Shown: positions 5,682 through 5,765 of the stretch, piece by piece
Numbering within the stretch: the stretch's first letter is position 1
Layout: each line of letters begins with the position of its first letter
Source of the DNA: Bifidobacteriaceae bacterium
Lineage (GTDB): Bacteria > Actinomycetota > Actinomycetes > Actinomycetales > WQXJ01
Assembly (NCBI GenBank): GCA_031278675.1
Contig: JAITJY010000296.1
Span: 1 to 5,765, forward strand
DNA length: 5,765 nt
Direction: 5' to 3'
Made by a program: the position numbers and the translations under genes
The notes under the pieces: model-generated
Databases searched by the model: none
The model's input: only the letters and a program-made list of their open reading frames with translations
Told to the model about the DNA's origin: nothing

Positions 5682-5713
5682 GGGGCGCGGTGCTCCGTGG
5701 AGCCCGTTTCCCC
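5682..5713 (-). ncRNA. Group II intron domain VI hairpin
   Basis: On the minus strand GGGG (5713-5710) pairs with CCCC (5685-5682), CGG (5706-5704) with CCG (5690-5688), and GCTC (5703-5700) with GAGC (5695-5692) around the loop CACG. An AAA/CG internal loop and a single bulge lie between the stems. The A at 5679, in the tail TGACTAC, is a candidate branch-point adenosine, but its pairing context is not clear. Confidence 0.55.
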
Positions 5714-5723
5714 ATCCCCCTTT

Positions 5724-5758
5724 CAATCCGTGCGTGCGGTTTTCCCGCACACGGCTTA
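5724..5758 (-). ncRNA. Group II intron domain V hairpin
   Basis: On the minus strand the lower helix pairs TAAGCCGTG (5758-5750) with CACGGATTG (5732-5724), the bulge is CG (5734-5733), and the upper helix pairs TGCGG (5749-5745) with CCGCA (5739-5735) around the loop GAAAA. Helix, 2-nt bulge, 5-bp helix and a GAAA-type loop are the domain V design, and the catalytic AGC triad is present (5757-5755). Two departures: a G-A opposition where G-U is usual in the triad, and a five-base loop. Confidence 0.72.
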
Positions 5759-5765
5759 CAGATGA

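Larger units (their letters stand above)
5675..5765 (-). mobile_element. 3' end of a group II intron (domains V-VI), body outside window
   Basis: Read on the minus strand, this segment has the ordered elements of a group II intron tail: a 35-nt domain-V-like hairpin, a G-rich joiner (AAAGGGGGAT), a domain-VI-like hairpin, and a short tail TGACTAC ending in AY near 5675. The sequence closely resembles bacterial intron tails I recall. Translating it gives the VRENRTHG string often seen as a spurious peptide at such sites. Any reverse transcriptase gene would lie beyond the right edge. The exact 3' splice site cannot be fixed; it is within about 0-5 nt of the rfbB ATG. Confidence 0.75.

Noticed and set aside
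5675..5765. Right-edge hairpin considered as a simple terminator of an upstream gene
   Set aside because: The CG bulge, AGC triad, GAAA-type loop and ordered second hairpin fit group II intron domains V and VI much better than a terminator, and no U-tract follows.

Overview
The window is a G+C-rich stretch with all convincing genes on the minus strand, so reading order is from high to low coordinates. The tiny DUF3117 protein, the long-form LOG protein with a conserved N-terminal extension, the actinobacterial-style RmlB (AAESHNDNS) and a possible leaderless gene all point to an Actinomycetota chromosome. I cannot name the genus.

Right edge (about 5675-5765): the last bases of a group II intron on the minus strand. 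A domain-V-like hairpin and a domain-VI-like hairpin end within a few bases of the rfbB start codon; the intron body lies outside the window. Next (4677-5672) is rfbB/rmlB, dTDP-glucose 4,6-dehydratase, complete. A 26-bp imperfect palindrome follows its stop. Then comes a two-gene unit: a LOG-family (TIGR00730-like) protein (3806-4588), possibly translated from a leaderless mRNA, and a 78-residue single-span membrane protein of unknown function (3559-3795), 10 nt downstream.

After a 200-bp intergenic region with a good -10 box and a strong ribosome binding site comes what looks like a four-gene operon: DUF3117 (3191-3358), leucyl aminopeptidase pepA (1478-3166), a GT2 glycosyltransferase (777-1481, overlapping pepA by GTGA), and a DUF2304 membrane protein (start 769, 7 nt after the glycosyltransferase stop). 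The DUF2304 frame runs open off the left edge with a Gly-rich then Arg/Pro-rich tail, and the clear homology stops near 446. The DNA below that point holds two strong inverted repeats and a degenerate 13-bp tandem repeat, and no gene I recognise.

Functionally the window mixes cell-envelope sugar genes (rfbB makes the dTDP-rhamnose precursor; GT2 plus DUF2304 is a polyprenyl-phosphate-sugar type pair) with housekeeping genes (PepA, LOG, DUF3117). The most unusual points are the intron end abutting rfbB, the coupling of the GT2/DUF2304 pair to pepA, and the structured, repeat-bearing left edge.
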